A stretch of DNA of 62,021 bases from the NCBI RefSeq assembly GCF_000691865.1, contig NZ_JMIO01000037.1:1-62021 (forward strand), in the 5' to 3' direction. The number at the start of each line of letters is the position of its first letter. The first letter of the stretch is position 1. A program made the translations under genes and the position numbers. This document shows positions 1 to 8,830 of this stretch, piece by piece. The notes below the pieces were generated by a model that searched no databases, was not told the DNA's origin, and saw only the letters and a program-made list of their open reading frames with translations. Source of the DNA: Methanoculleus sp. MH98A. Lineage in GTDB: Archaea; Halobacteriota; Methanomicrobia; Methanomicrobiales; Methanoculleaceae.

Positions 1-1
1 G

Positions 2-558
2 AATAGAGAATATACACCTCGCATTCGCTTCGAGAGATTGAAGCGAGAGTTCCCCATCGGCATTTACGGCTCGTTTTACCTGGAGAGAAAGAACGACCTG
101 ATCAGGCTGAGGGATGCCGTCAGGCAGTATGGTTACCACAATGCATGCATATCGGAAGACTTAGACGACAGACCTCAAGAAGCGCGAGATCCACCTGACC
201 CCATCTATGATCGTCACTTGAGCGTACAACTGATCGATCGGAGTGTGGCTCATGTCTTCGTCCTTGCAATGCCCGGGGACAGCGAACCGGCTAACCTGAT
301 ACAATCCGTCTCAATGGAACTGGAACGACTCACCGCTCTCATGGACCATAGAATAAAAGACCATCAGGATGTCATGCTTCTTGTCCATAATGGCTTATGG
401 ACTGCATCGCAGGGAGCGCCGGAAACGTGTGCAAAGGACTGATTGCCGAAAAGGAGTACCAATGGGATATCGAGTACTATACACAAATAGATACCACCTT
501 CAAACCGACGATCAACTTCTGTTATCGGTGTATTGAAAACCGGTGGGACCTATTATAA
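2..558 (+). pseudogene. Hypothetical protein, frameshifted, open at the window edge
   Basis: I do not recognise the family. The reading frame is open from the first bases, so the true start probably lies upstream; the first internal candidate is a TTG at 38. The frame stops at 440-442. The next frame (codons from 406, stop TAA 556-558) carries on with plausible sequence (IAGSAGNVCKGLIAEKEYQ... ending ENRWDLL). One missing base near 390-405 would join the two into one protein of about 170 or more residues. The first part has a glycine-containing beta start (GIYGSF), a run of charged helices and a hydrophobic strand (VMLLVHNG). That could be a Rossmann-like or nucleoside-deoxyribosyltransferase/TIR-like fold, but this is a guess. 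The frameshift may be a sequencing error or real decay. Confidence 0.5.
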
Positions 559-691
559 CGAACCCATCCGGGATGATCTGAGGGGCGTTGACGAGGCCAA
601 GGCCCGCCGCGTAGCAGGCCTTCAAACCCTCCGATTACCGATGCTATCGACTGGTGGAACAGGACGGCCCCCCGACCGGAGAAGACAATCT

Positions 692-1591
692 TTAAGCAAA
701 ACCCCCCTCTTCCATCAGCCGGGCGGCATTCCTCAACCCGTACGCGTCCAGAACCAGAAACGCGCCTGCCATGAGCACGATTCCGGCGAGCAGAATGACG
801 AGGAGATCGACCAGTTCCTCAGGCAGGGTCACGGCAAGAATCCCGAGAACCAGCGAACTCACGCCCAGCCCGAGCGTGTACCAGAAGCCGTTCGGTAAAT
901 TCCCCCGCTCCCGGATCACCCGCAGCAGCGTGACGGCGGCGCTGGAAAAGAACCAGATCACGAGAACCAGCAGGATGAGAACGAGATACAGTTCCCAGAA
1001 GACGAATAGAGCGACGCCTGCAACTGCCACGAGGCTCCCCCGGACGATATCCCTGTCCGCATGCTCCTTCCGGTCCCTCTGCCGGATGCCCCTGACGATC
1101 GTGAGAAGACCAATAAAGAGAACAAGAGAGGGCAGGATCAAGGCAAAGAAGGCCGTAACATCAGAGAACGCCAGGATGAGAAGGATCGTGGCTATCGCCC
1201 ACAGAAGCACTCCAAAGCCCATCCGGAGCTTCCAGCTCATATGCTGATCCGCAAGACGTTGCAGGGGGTCTTTCCGCGTTGCATCCCTGCCGGTTACGAG
1301 AATGGTATCCATAGTCTCGTAAACCATGAGCACCAGGGGGGCGTCGTCGATCAGGTGCATAAGAGGGTTCTTCTCGGGATCGTACCGGTCCATGTGAACA
1401 CGGTAATCCGACACCGTCTCGTGGGCATGGTACTGCCCCCTCCGGTAACTCGCGATGGTCCCGGCGCTCGGGACGTTGATGGGCGACCGTTTCCAGTCCG
1501 GCTCGAGCGGCTCGGTCACCAGGGCCTTCGGGACGACGACCTGGTAAACCCCCTGATGCAGTGCATCGAGATACGACTCAAGCGTGCTCAA
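692..1591 (-). CDS. Six-TM membrane protein with soluble N-terminal domain
   Basis: Function is unknown. The 299-residue protein has about 120 soluble residues, including YRVHMDRYDPEKNPLMHL, followed by three pairs of hydrophobic segments (about residues 125-165, 185-225 and 240-285). The repeated paired-helix arrangement resembles HdeD/DUF308-type membrane proteins, though I cannot confirm membership. The start is a TTG at 1589-1591 with a purine-rich stretch (gaggggga) upstream. It stands alone, facing a gene-poor stretch upstream. The long open frames on the opposite strand are GC-driven shadows. Confidence 0.75.
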   Translation of the reverse strand: MSTLESYLDALHQGVYQVVVPKALVTEPLEPDWKRSPINVPSAGTIASYRRGQYHAHETVSDYRVHMDRYDPEKNPLMHLIDDAPLVLMVYETMDTILVTGRDATRKDPLQRLADQHMSWKLRMGFGVLLWAIATILLILAFSDVTAFFALILPSLVLFIGLLTIVRGIRQRDRKEHADRDIVRGSLVAVAGVALFVFWELYLVLILLVLVIWFFSSAAVTLLRVIRERGNLPNGFWYTLGLGVSSLVLGILAVTLPEELVDLLVILLAGIVLMAGAFLVLDAYGLRNAARLMEEGGFA

Positions 1592-2502
1592 CCCCTCTCC
1601 CCCTCACGATTGTTTCATCCTCAGGACTCTCTCCGATACTGCTCTGGTTGTCTCCCTACAGGATTGACAGCCGGGCAATTGCACACACTCCGGGTTTAAT
1701 CGTATGAAATCACCTGCATACAACAAATCACCGCATTCGCCGCCGGGGGAACCCGGTCGGAGATATGGATAATAACGTGTTTAGCGGGTATGAATATAGC
1801 GCATTTTCGATGAGGTGCCTGCCCCGCCACCTCCATCCTAAACGACTGCCAAAGCCGATACGGACGGCAGCGGCCGCCGGGAGCACGGCCAGTTCTGCCG
1901 CTGAAGAGTCGTGGTTTCCAGAGGTGCCCCCGTTGATGTCGACAAAACGCCATCCGACCCCAATAACTCCGTAATTTTACTGTTATCTCAAAAAAAGACG
2001 AAATCGCAAAAATAGCAAATGGAAAAGATTATTATAAGGTGAGTCAAAGTGTTGTTGGCCTGTTGGTACGGTGTTCTCTGTTAGACTGGGTAACGCCCAT
2101 CAACATTCTCATCGCGGCCCTTCAGGCGATCGTTACAAACTTACCAGATAACAATATCAGATTGCGTCTCATTCCAACACATAACTGGTGTCTAATTATC
2201 AATTCGGTTCAATCCACAACATTACCCCCATTTTAACTTGCAGGGGCAAAGGGGGTGGAACAGGATGTCACCGGTCTCCAGAGCGGGGGATGACACGGCA
2301 CAACCCAAAAGGTTGTGCCTGACAGGAAGATGCTTTGCATCTTCCGTGCCCTGGAGACCGGTCCTCTACACATCTCTGTGACGCAGGTTTGCCCGGGCAG
2401 GAAGCCACGCCCTCCAGGACGCGGTAGTTCACATCTCAAGTATGCAGCAGCCATGCCCGGATAGATCGTTCTCCCGCGATTGAGGAGAACCGTCCGCCGG
2501 GG
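1592..2502. other. Gene-poor stretch with AT-rich core
   Basis: I see no convincing gene. Short open frames (1696-1953 minus, 1765-1974 plus, 2039-2236 plus) lack ribosome-binding sites and recognisable protein character. About 1970-2240 is clearly more AT-rich than the surroundings, which suggests a decayed or acquired segment. The part from 2266 to about 2460 holds a nested palindromic element (separate entry) and a sequence, read on the minus strand, of the form ctaccgcgtcctggagggcg followed by tggcttcctgcccgg. That resembles structured ends seen beside IS200/IS605 tnpB elements in archaea. No transposase remains. Confidence 0.5.
2270..2362. repeat. Nested palindrome with two internal hairpins
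   Basis: An outer perfect 12-bp inverted repeat (accggtctccag at 2270-2281, ctggagaccggt at 2351-2362) encloses a second pairing (cacgg 2294-2298 with ccgtg 2344-2348). Inside are two perfect 9-bp hairpins: ggcacaacc 2297-2305 with ggttgtgcc 2311-2319, and ggaagatgc 2325-2333 with gcatcttcc 2337-2345. The second pairing shares bases with both hairpins, so it is an alternative to full hairpin formation. The element could be the end or RNA part of a lost insertion sequence, a MITE, or a structured non-coding RNA. Confidence 0.6.
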
Positions 2503-3612
2503 TTATGCCGGAACCGGCGCAGCCTCTATCGCCACCGATTCCGCCACCCGTACGAGTTCATCTTTGCCGAGCATGCCGCCCGTGAGGTGGTAGGAGTATT
2601 CGCCGTCACGCCAGCGGAGCTGATCTCTCCCATCGGCAGAGACATACCCCGCCTCCCGGCCCCCGGAGAGGAGCACCACATCAGGCGTCCCGGGAAGAAC
2701 CGCTTCCTCCCGGTAGGGGTCGTGCAGCCGTTTCACGACCTCCAGGTCATTGCTGCCATCAGTGAACCGGAGCATCGTATAGCCGCCGGGGAGGTGCACC
2801 CCGTCAGCGAAGGCATACCCTTCCGGGAGATAGGACGGCATCTCCACACCATAGCGCCGGGCGTCTTGGATGCTCCAGAGGAAGAGCGGTGTGATCGCGG
2901 CCGTCGGCATCGGCCGGACCTCGACGCCTGCCGGCGGGTCGAAGACGAAGATGTCGTCCGGGAGCCCGGTGTTCGCCGAGGGATCGGTGTATTCGGCTGA
3001 GAGGATCAGGTTCCCCTCGTTGCCGTACATCTCCACGCCGAGGAGGAGCCAGGTTTCGGCGTCGATCCATACCCTGAAGCAGTGAACCGCCTCCCGGTAG
3101 CGGGTGGGCGCCTCGAAGGTCTTCGAGTCACCCGTGACTTCAAGGATATAGGCGGTGCGACCGCAGACGGACTCGGTGCCCCGGTACGAAGCGTTCTGCT
3201 CGGAAAGCGCTCCGGCGACCGTCTCCGCATACCCCCGGACTTCCTCCGCCCAGCCGGGGTAGGGAGGTTCGGAGAAGGCGGCCTGTATATACGGCCCCGC
3301 GACCGTCAGCGCCGTCCGGGTCGCCGGGTCGTAGCGCCACTTCCGGGTGCCGTTCGAGACGACGACCGTCCCCGCGAGGTCCGCGGGCTCGAGGAACTCC
3401 AGCCGGTAGTTCTCGGGGGCTTTCCGGAACAGCCTGAGGGTGACGTTCTCGGAACCGGCCGTTACCGCCACGGTGGCGGTGAAGTCCGTCGCCTGCTCCT
3501 CCGTCGCGATGAACCGGGCGGCAATCTCGTCCGCCGGCGGCGGATCCGCAGCGGTGTCGAGGCACCCGGCGGTGCAGGCGAGGAGGAGGAGAGCGAGTGC
3601 TAAATGCTTCAT
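2503..3612 (-). CDS. Lipoprotein with LolA-like and DUF4367-like domains
   Basis: The 369-residue exported protein starts with a lipoprotein signal (MKHLALALLLLACTAGC, candidate lipidated Cys17). Residues about 30-235 resemble the LolA/DUF2092 fold of lipid-binding beta proteins (FRKAPENYRLEFLEPADLAG, NGTRKWRYDP). Residues about 250-365 look like DUF4367 (PSYLPEGY, then LRFTDGSNDLEVV). It probably sits on the outer face of the membrane and may carry a hydrophobic ligand or sense envelope state; no activity can be assigned. It is the last gene of the five-gene operon from 7264 to 2503, and its ATG overlaps the stop of the preceding gene by 4 bp. Confidence 0.75.
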   Translation of the reverse strand: MKHLALALLLLACTAGCLDTAADPPPADEIAARFIATEEQATDFTATVAVTAGSENVTLRLFRKAPENYRLEFLEPADLAGTVVVSNGTRKWRYDPATRTALTVAGPYIQAAFSEPPYPGWAEEVRGYAETVAGALSEQNASYRGTESVCGRTAYILEVTGDSKTFEAPTRYREAVHCFRVWIDAETWLLLGVEMYGNEGNLILSAEYTDPSANTGLPDDIFVFDPPAGVEVRPMPTAAITPLFLWSIQDARRYGVEMPSYLPEGYAFADGVHLPGGYTMLRFTDGSNDLEVVKRLHDPYREEAVLPGTPDVVLLSGGREAGYVSADGRDQLRWRDGEYSYHLTGGMLGKDELVRVAESVAIEAAPVPA

Positions 3613-4151
3613 TTACAGGCCGCCCCCGTCACGATAAAGAGCAGTCCGACGAGCGGCATGAGGAGAAGAGTATACAGGACCATGGCAATCGCCATGAAAC
3701 CCGGCACAGGTGTCCCGGGAACAAGGGCGCAGAACGCGTTAGCGGCCAGGATGAGGGACAGGACGCTGACAAAGGCGGAGACGGCGATCGGCATCATTAC
3801 CCCGTTCCGGCAGTCATCCGGGAAAGAGTAGAAGAACAATGCTGCCGCCGGAGGAAGCAGGAATAGGAATACATGGTTCCCGATATCAGGAACCGTCACG
3901 ACCCACCTGGTGATTCCCGTCCAGAGCGCAAGAGCGGTGCAGACGGCCGCGAACGGGATGCCCCAGAACCACCGGGGCGACTCGTGCCGCATCGCCCGCA
4001 GGAACTGAACCGACCCGGCGAGCGAGACGAGCGAGAGCAGGATGATCACACTCCCGGTACCGATGGATCCATGGGATGCGAGCGTCACCGGCATGACTGC
4101 CCAGAGGAAGAAGAAGACCGCGCTCGCGGCGATGAGCGGGGCGAGTTTCAT
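3609..4151 (-). CDS. Multi-TM membrane protein of unknown function
   Basis: The 180-residue protein consists almost wholly of hydrophobic helices, about six of them. The first is FFFLWAVMPVTLA and the last LLLMPLVGLLFIV. I recognise no family. Its start overlaps the stop of the upstream gene (4148-4151), and its stop overlaps the start of the downstream lipoprotein gene (3609-3612), so it is translationally coupled on both sides. This suggests it works with the exported operon products. Confidence 0.7.
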   Translation of the reverse strand: MKLAPLIAASAVFFFLWAVMPVTLASHGSIGTGSVIILLSLVSLAGSVQFLRAMRHESPRWFWGIPFAAVCTALALWTGITRWVVTVPDIGNHVFLFLLPPAAALFFYSFPDDCRNGVMMPIAVSAFVSVLSLILAANAFCALVPGTPVPGFMAIAMVLYTLLLMPLVGLLFIVTGAACK

Positions 4152-4894
4152 CCCCGCCTCCCCGCTCGAACGGCGAGCAGCCCTCCCGCGAGCGCAAGGA
4201 TGCCCATCCCGGCGGAGAAACCGGGCGCGGTCCGGGCCTGCGGCGGCTCCGGCTCCAGTTCCAGGTCGAGCCGGTTGGTGGTGTTCTCAAAGACGACATC
4301 CCGGTGCAGGGAGAGGTAGCCCTCCTTCTCGACCGATATGTTCTGGGCGTAACCGAACGCGTTCTCGATCAGGTAGCCGCCGTCGCCGCCGGTTTCGGTC
4401 GTCACGGGATACGGTGCGCCGAAGAGCGGGAGGACTGACTCGAACCTCACCGTTGCGTCCGGGACCGGACGGCCGTCGATGTCCCTCACCGTCCCGATCA
4501 CGTAGATCCGGGGCGGCGGCGGGATATCGACGTTGACGTAGACGTGCAGCACCGCACTCGATCTCGCCCCCAGGTTGTCGATCAGGGTCACGGTGATCGT
4601 CTCGTTGCCCTCCGCGACCGGGACGGTGCAGGCGAAATTGGTCGCGTTCCCGCACGAGACCCTCCCGGCGCTGCTCTCGACCACCACGTCCCGTATCCCG
4701 TTCGAGGCCTCGGCCCTGCCGGTGACCGTGACCTTGGGCGGGACGAGATCGCTCCATACCGTCTCGTACTGCTTCGGTGAGATGACCGAGAGGAACGTCG
4801 AGGTCTCGACCGGTTCCTCCCCGGCGCTCGCCGGGGCTATAGCCGCAGAAAACAGCACGAGAATACTAAATATCGTCAGAAGGGTTCGTCTCAT
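4148..4894 (-). CDS. Secreted Ig/carboxypeptidase-regulatory-like protein with PGF-CTERM-like tail
   Basis: I chose the start at 4894 because MRRTLLTIFSILVLFSAAIA is a good signal peptide and aaggag lies 8 bases upstream; a longer frame reaching 5125 overlaps the upstream gene without such support. The 248-residue product has an Ig-like beta region (about 30-125), then a carboxypeptidase-regulatory-like module (about 130-210: VIGTVRDIDGRPVPDATVRF, with GGYLIEN). The end is Pro-Gly-Phe, a hydrophobic helix and RAGRRG, as in PGF-CTERM sorting signals cut by archaeosortase A. The protein is therefore probably anchored on the cell surface. No archaeosortase gene lies in the window. Confidence 0.8.
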   Translation of the reverse strand: MRRTLLTIFSILVLFSAAIAPASAGEEPVETSTFLSVISPKQYETVWSDLVPPKVTVTGRAEASNGIRDVVVESSAGRVSCGNATNFACTVPVAEGNETITVTLIDNLGARSSAVLHVYVNVDIPPPPRIYVIGTVRDIDGRPVPDATVRFESVLPLFGAPYPVTTETGGDGGYLIENAFGYAQNISVEKEGYLSLHRDVVFENTTNRLDLELEPEPPQARTAPGFSAGMGILALAGGLLAVRAGRRG

Positions 4895-4931
4895 TGCCCG
4901 GCTCCTTGAAAGAGCGATTGGGGAGGGGGGT

Positions 4932-5672
4932 TTATATCCTTTCTGTGCCGTTCGTCTCCGCGTACACAACCCTCTCCGCCAGGGCGATCTCCCGTGGGGC
5001 AAAGATGACCAGCGCTTCCGGGATCTCGTCGATCCGGCGTGAAGTCCGGTTATCGTTCGGATCGATCTCCGCAGGCTCGGGGAACGGGTAGATCTCGACG
5101 GTGTGCCAGACCTCGGGGGTTGCAAAGGAGATCTCCTTCAAGGGGCGGAGCGTGCCGTCGAGGGCGGCGTAGATGTTCCCGTAAGTGTCGTCGTAGGTCC
5201 GGTTCTCCTCGTGACAGAAGATATTCAGGTTCACCCCCCTCTTGCCGTAGGGGACCTCGTCGAACGGGATGCTGTCGACGGCAGTGAGAGCCCCCAGCGG
5301 GTGCGGGCCGGAAGCGGAGAAATCGATCCGCTGCGAGGAGAGGTAGGTGCTCCCGTTTCTGAGGACAAACGCGGAGTGAGCCCAGGGTTCCCCCTCCATA
5401 TCGGCGGTGAAACTGAACTGGATCACGTTGAGCGACCCATTTGCGTCGAAGCGCATATCAAACAGCATCAACCTCGCCGTCCGGTTGTCGAACGGGATCT
5501 GCTCTTCCATCGCCTCCCAGATCTCGAGGAGCGGGGGGTTGTGCTGTTCCGCCGGAAGGACCGGGACGGTCTCGTACTTGATCGTCTCGTAGCCGGGCGG
5601 GACGTAGAAGGCTCGCCAGAGGACGAAGACCACCACGATAACGATGCCGAGGATAAGCCACCGGTCTCTCAT
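4932..5672 (-). CDS. Exported or membrane-anchored protein, single N-terminal TM
   Basis: I do not recognise the family. The 246-residue product has one N-terminal hydrophobic helix (LILGIVIVVVFVLWRAF, about 6-22) followed by a soluble, mostly beta-type domain. It contains several N-x-S/T sites (NRT, NGS, NGT) that could be glycosylated outside the cell. The start overlaps the stop of the upstream gene by 4 bp (5669-5672), so the two are coupled. A 37-base gap separates it from the next gene of the operon. Confidence 0.7.
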   Translation of the reverse strand: MRDRWLILGIVIVVVFVLWRAFYVPPGYETIKYETVPVLPAEQHNPPLLEIWEAMEEQIPFDNRTARLMLFDMRFDANGSLNVIQFSFTADMEGEPWAHSAFVLRNGSTYLSSQRIDFSASGPHPLGALTAVDSIPFDEVPYGKRGVNLNIFCHEENRTYDDTYGNIYAALDGTLRPLKEISFATPEVWHTVEIYPFPEPAEIDPNDNRTSRRIDEIPEALVIFAPREIALAERVVYAETNGTERI

Positions 5673-7264
5673 GCGATCGTGCTCCCGGCGATGAGGTAGC
5701 CGCCGTCCGCCGTCCCGATGCCCCGGAACGAGTAGAAGTCGATCGGCTGCTCCTGCCGCCAGACCTCGCTGCCCGCAATGTCCCTGCCGACGAGCGTGAC
5801 ACCCTCATCTGCTGGGGCTACCAAGAGGTAACCGTTCTCCGACGCGACCACGACGCCGCCGTCGTCATCGACGGTATGGTAGTCCGTCACCTCCCCGTTC
5901 TCGTCGAGCGTAAAGAGGTAGCCGTGGTTGACCCGTTCGACACCGCCCCAGAAGTTTTCGGGGAAGGTCGTCGACCGGTAGAGGACGGCGAACCGTCCCG
6001 GAGCCGTCTCCCGGACACCCAGGAGTTCGTCGAGCCCGTCGCTGCCGAAGTCCCGCTTCCAGAGGACGGTGCCGTTCCCGTCCAGGCGGACGGCCTCCAG
6101 GTAAGTCTCGAAATGATCCCCGGAGAAGACGTGCTGCCCCTCTGCAACGACGAGAACGCCGCCCTCAGGGGCCGGGTAGATCGGGTGGTACTCGATACCG
6201 CCCGCGGAATCGAGCGAGGTCTGCCAGAGCCGGGTGCCGTTATCGCTGTAGCAGGCGACCCTGTCCTCCCACGCCGCGACGTAGCGACCGTCCTGAGCGA
6301 GGAGGGAGACGGGCACCATCCCCTGATCGTCTTCGACGAACGATCGCTCCCAGACCGCCTCGCCCCCGGCACCGACGCGGACAATCCCGGAGGTCTCCGT
6401 GGCCGCGAGGAACTCCCCGCCGGACGCCGGGACGAGCGCGGTCACGCGCCCATATCCGGCTTCGGCGATCACCCCGCCGCGGGCGTCCCCGTCTTCATCG
6501 TAGGTGAGGATATGCGCCGTGCTCCCTTCCCGGCCGTAATCCGTGACGGCGAGAGCGTAGCCGCCCGGGAGTTCGGCGAGGACGTCGGGACGGTCGTAGG
6601 CACCGATATCCGCCCGCGCCTCCCACTCGATATCGCCTGTGGCGGAGACCTTGACGACCAGGATATCGGTCTCCGGCGCGGGCTCGCCGCCGGAGTAGGG
6701 CGCGGGCGGGATGACGCCCGCGGCGATGCCGGCCGTCGCGAGGAGCGGCGGGGCGACGATGAACGCGACGGCGACCGCCGCAACCGGGAGAAGGTCGCGG
6801 TGCCCGCCCGAACGCTCAGGGTCGAGGAGCGACGCGACCAGCCCACCGAGCCCGGCGACCAGCATCGCGCCGCCGACGAGGAGGAGAACCTGCCCCCGGG
6901 TCGCGACGAGCGACTGGACGAGGTAGGCGGGGTTGCCCGCGAACAGCAGCGTCCGGGCGGCAATTCCGGCGACCGCACCGGCGAGGACGGCGGAGAGGAG
7001 CCGGGTGCGTCGCGAGGCGGTGCCGCTCGCGCATGCCGTAAGATACCCGGCGAAGAAGAGCACCAGCAGGATCGAGACGAACGTCTGCGTGATCTCCACC
7101 CCCAGGAGACCCTGGTTGTAGGCGGACGGGGCGCTCCAGCAGCGCGAGAGCCCCCCCACCACCCCGAGGGAGGCCGCCCCGGCAAGGAGCCCGATACCAA
7201 TCGAGACGGCGGTGATGCGGCGGCGCGACACCGGCGCAGGCGTTTCTTCTCCCGGATCCATCAT
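5669..7264 (-). CDS. Membrane protein with C-terminal beta-propeller (PQQ/quinoprotein-like)
   Basis: The 531-residue protein starts the five-gene operon. Residues about 15-190 contain four to five hydrophobic helices. Residues about 200-531 show repeated beta-propeller blades of the form GNGTVLWKRDF, DNGTRLWQTSL and GGYLIAGS, like PQQ or WD-type propellers. The propeller probably lies outside the membrane as a protein-interaction or sensing platform; no enzyme residues are evident. A TATA-like gtatataac sits 22-30 bases upstream of the ATG, so the mRNA may have almost no leader. Confidence 0.75.
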   Translation of the reverse strand: MMDPGEETPAPVSRRRITAVSIGIGLLAGAASLGVVGGLSRCWSAPSAYNQGLLGVEITQTFVSILLVLFFAGYLTACASGTASRRTRLLSAVLAGAVAGIAARTLLFAGNPAYLVQSLVATRGQVLLLVGGAMLVAGLGGLVASLLDPERSGGHRDLLPVAAVAVAFIVAPPLLATAGIAAGVIPPAPYSGGEPAPETDILVVKVSATGDIEWEARADIGAYDRPDVLAELPGGYALAVTDYGREGSTAHILTYDEDGDARGGVIAEAGYGRVTALVPASGGEFLAATETSGIVRVGAGGEAVWERSFVEDDQGMVPVSLLAQDGRYVAAWEDRVACYSDNGTRLWQTSLDSAGGIEYHPIYPAPEGGVLVVAEGQHVFSGDHFETYLEAVRLDGNGTVLWKRDFGSDGLDELLGVRETAPGRFAVLYRSTTFPENFWGGVERVNHGYLFTLDENGEVTDYHTVDDDGGVVVASENGYLLVAPADEGVTLVGRDIAGSEVWRQEQPIDFYSFRGIGTADGGYLIAGSTIA

Positions 7265-7285
7265 AATGGAATCTGGGACACGAAG

Positions 7286-7294
7286 TTATATACG
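7286..7294 (-). promoter_or_regulatory. TATA box for the 7264-2503 operon
   Basis: On the minus strand gtatataac lies 22-30 bases before the ATG at 7264, the usual archaeal distance from TATA box to transcription start. Transcription should begin at or next to the start codon. The 138-base gap is shared with the divergent regulator gene at 7403, which is well placed to act on this promoter. Confidence 0.5.
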
Positions 7295-7402
7295 GTTTCT
7301 GTGCCGGCCGTCTATTCACAAACCCCGGTTTCCCTGAAAAACGGCGGTGAGGGGCGCCGACAAAGCGCAAAGGTCAAGAGCCCGCACCCCTATTCCTGTA
7401 GC

Positions 7403-8161
7403 ATGCGACGCCGGACGGCTGCCGTACTCCTGATCATCCTTCTCACCGCTCTCCCCGCCTCTGCGGCCGCAACGGGGTATACGGTCAGCCCTGCCGGGAA
7501 CTACGTACCCGACCGTCCGCCACAGGATATGACGCCCATCGAGTGGTGGCAGGTCCCGCCCCAGGTTCTGATTACCAGCCTGCTCATCGGAACCGCCCCC
7601 GAACTCCTGGTCGTCGTCAACGTCCTCTTTCTCTTAAACGTCTGGCTCTTCTTCGGCTACCGCCGGATTGCAAAACGCGCCGCACTCGAACACGAGACCC
7701 GGACGGCGATCTACGACCACATCCGCGCCCACCCGGGCATCCGGCTCGGCACCCTCGCCGAGGACCTCGGGATAAACCGGGGAACGTTGCGATACCACCT
7801 CGGGAAACTGCAGGAGTTCGCGATGATCGCCAGCACCGCCGTCGGAGGACAGACGGGATACTTCGAGAACCGGCAGAAGTACTCGACTCTCGAAGAGAAG
7901 GTGCTCATCCACCTCAAAAACCCGAACACCCGGGAGATCCTCTTCACGCTGCTGGAGAGCCCGGGGGCGTCGCGGCCGGAACTTGCCGAACGGCTCGGGA
8001 TAACCGCATCGTCGGTCTCGTGGCACCTCCAAAGGCTGAAGGGCGACGGCGTCGTGCTCCGGGAGAAGGAGAGAGGAGACGTCCGGTATACCCTCTCGGG
8101 AGAGGCTGCGGCGTTTTTCGGGGAGCGGACGGGCGCCGGGGCGGCGGGGGCGGACGGGTGA
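7403..8161 (+). CDS. Membrane-anchored double winged-helix transcriptional regulator
   Basis: The start at ATG 7403 gives a signal-like N-terminus (RRRTAAVLLIILLTALPASA); the much longer upstream frame is antisense to the operon and rejected. The 252-residue product has a short outer segment (about 25-50), a TM helix (about 55-83, ELLVVVNVLFLLNVWLFFGY), then two winged-helix domains. The first is about 92-150 (GIRLGTLAEDLGINRGTLRY) and the second about 165-235 (RPELAERLGITASSVSWHLQ). Such membrane-bound wHTH proteins are common in methanomicrobial archaea. Its position, divergent from the envelope operon, suggests that it senses the envelope and controls that operon. Confidence 0.8.
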   Translation: MRRRTAAVLLIILLTALPASAAATGYTVSPAGNYVPDRPPQDMTPIEWWQVPPQVLITSLLIGTAPELLVVVNVLFLLNVWLFFGYRRIAKRAALEHETRTAIYDHIRAHPGIRLGTLAEDLGINRGTLRYHLGKLQEFAMIASTAVGGQTGYFENRQKYSTLEEKVLIHLKNPNTREILFTLLESPGASRPELAERLGITASSVSWHLQRLKGDGVVLREKERGDVRYTLSGEAAAFFGERTGAGAAGADG

Positions 8162-8257
8162 TCAGGGAGAAGAGACAGTACTGAGGGGAGTTTGATCAGA
8201 TCTCTCTGCCAAACACGGCACCTCCCGCGACCAACCCACAACAGATAAGGGCCACCC

Positions 8258-8830
8258 ATGAATACCCTTAACCAGGCTGTGATTGTAATGGAACCTATCC
8301 ACATCCGCACCGAACGCCTCGACCTGATCCCGGCAACGCTCGAGATACTTGAGGCAGACCGTGACGACCATCAAAAACTTGCCCGCCTTCTCGATGCCGC
8401 CGTCCCGGGTTCGTGGCCGCCGCCGCTGCTTGACAACGATACACGCGAGGCGTTCATCCAGATGATCTCCGGGGAAGACGACCCGCTCTTCGGCGCCTGG
8501 TACTGGGTGCTGGACGACCCCGCAGCTGGAGAGCGGACCCTCATCGGCACCGGGGGGACCGCCACGTCGCCCACGGCGGAGGACGCGGTGCTCATCGGCT
8601 ACTCGGTGCTCGACGAGTTCCAGGGCAGGGGCTACGCAACCGAGGCGATCCGGCACCTCATCCCCGCGCTCTTCTCCCTCCCGGGCATCCGGCAGATCGA
8701 GGCGGCGATCTATCCGGATCTTGGCGCACCCATCCGGGTGCTGGAAAAGAACGGATTCACCCGGGCAGGTGAGGGATTCGAGGAAGGAACAGTCAGGTAC
8801 GTGCTGAAGAAACCCGACGGTTCGGCCTGA
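8258..8830 (+). CDS. GNAT-family N-acetyltransferase
   Basis: The 190-residue protein is of the RimJ/RimL-like GNAT type, which transfers acetyl from acetyl-CoA to an amine. It begins with IRTERLDLIPATLEILE, typical of this group. The acetyl-CoA-binding motif is at about 120-135 (DEFQGRGYATEAIRHL). The end has the common VLEKNGFTRAGEG signature. The substrate cannot be told. An alternative start is the ATG at 8288 (EPIHIRTERL), 10 codons later; neither has a strong Shine-Dalgarno site. Confidence 0.85.
   Translation: MNTLNQAVIVMEPIHIRTERLDLIPATLEILEADRDDHQKLARLLDAAVPGSWPPPLLDNDTREAFIQMISGEDDPLFGAWYWVLDDPAAGERTLIGTGGTATSPTAEDAVLIGYSVLDEFQGRGYATEAIRHLIPALFSLPGIRQIEAAIYPDLGAPIRVLEKNGFTRAGEGFEEGTVRYVLKKPDGSA

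Noticed and set aside
1696-2236. Three short frames in the gene-poor stretch
   Set aside because: No ribosome sites, no recognisable motifs, and overlap on opposite strands.
5876-7402. Very long plus-strand frame opposite the envelope operon
   Set aside because: It is antisense to genes with clear domains and has an Arg/Pro/Gly-rich shadow composition; only its last part (7403-8161) is a real gene.
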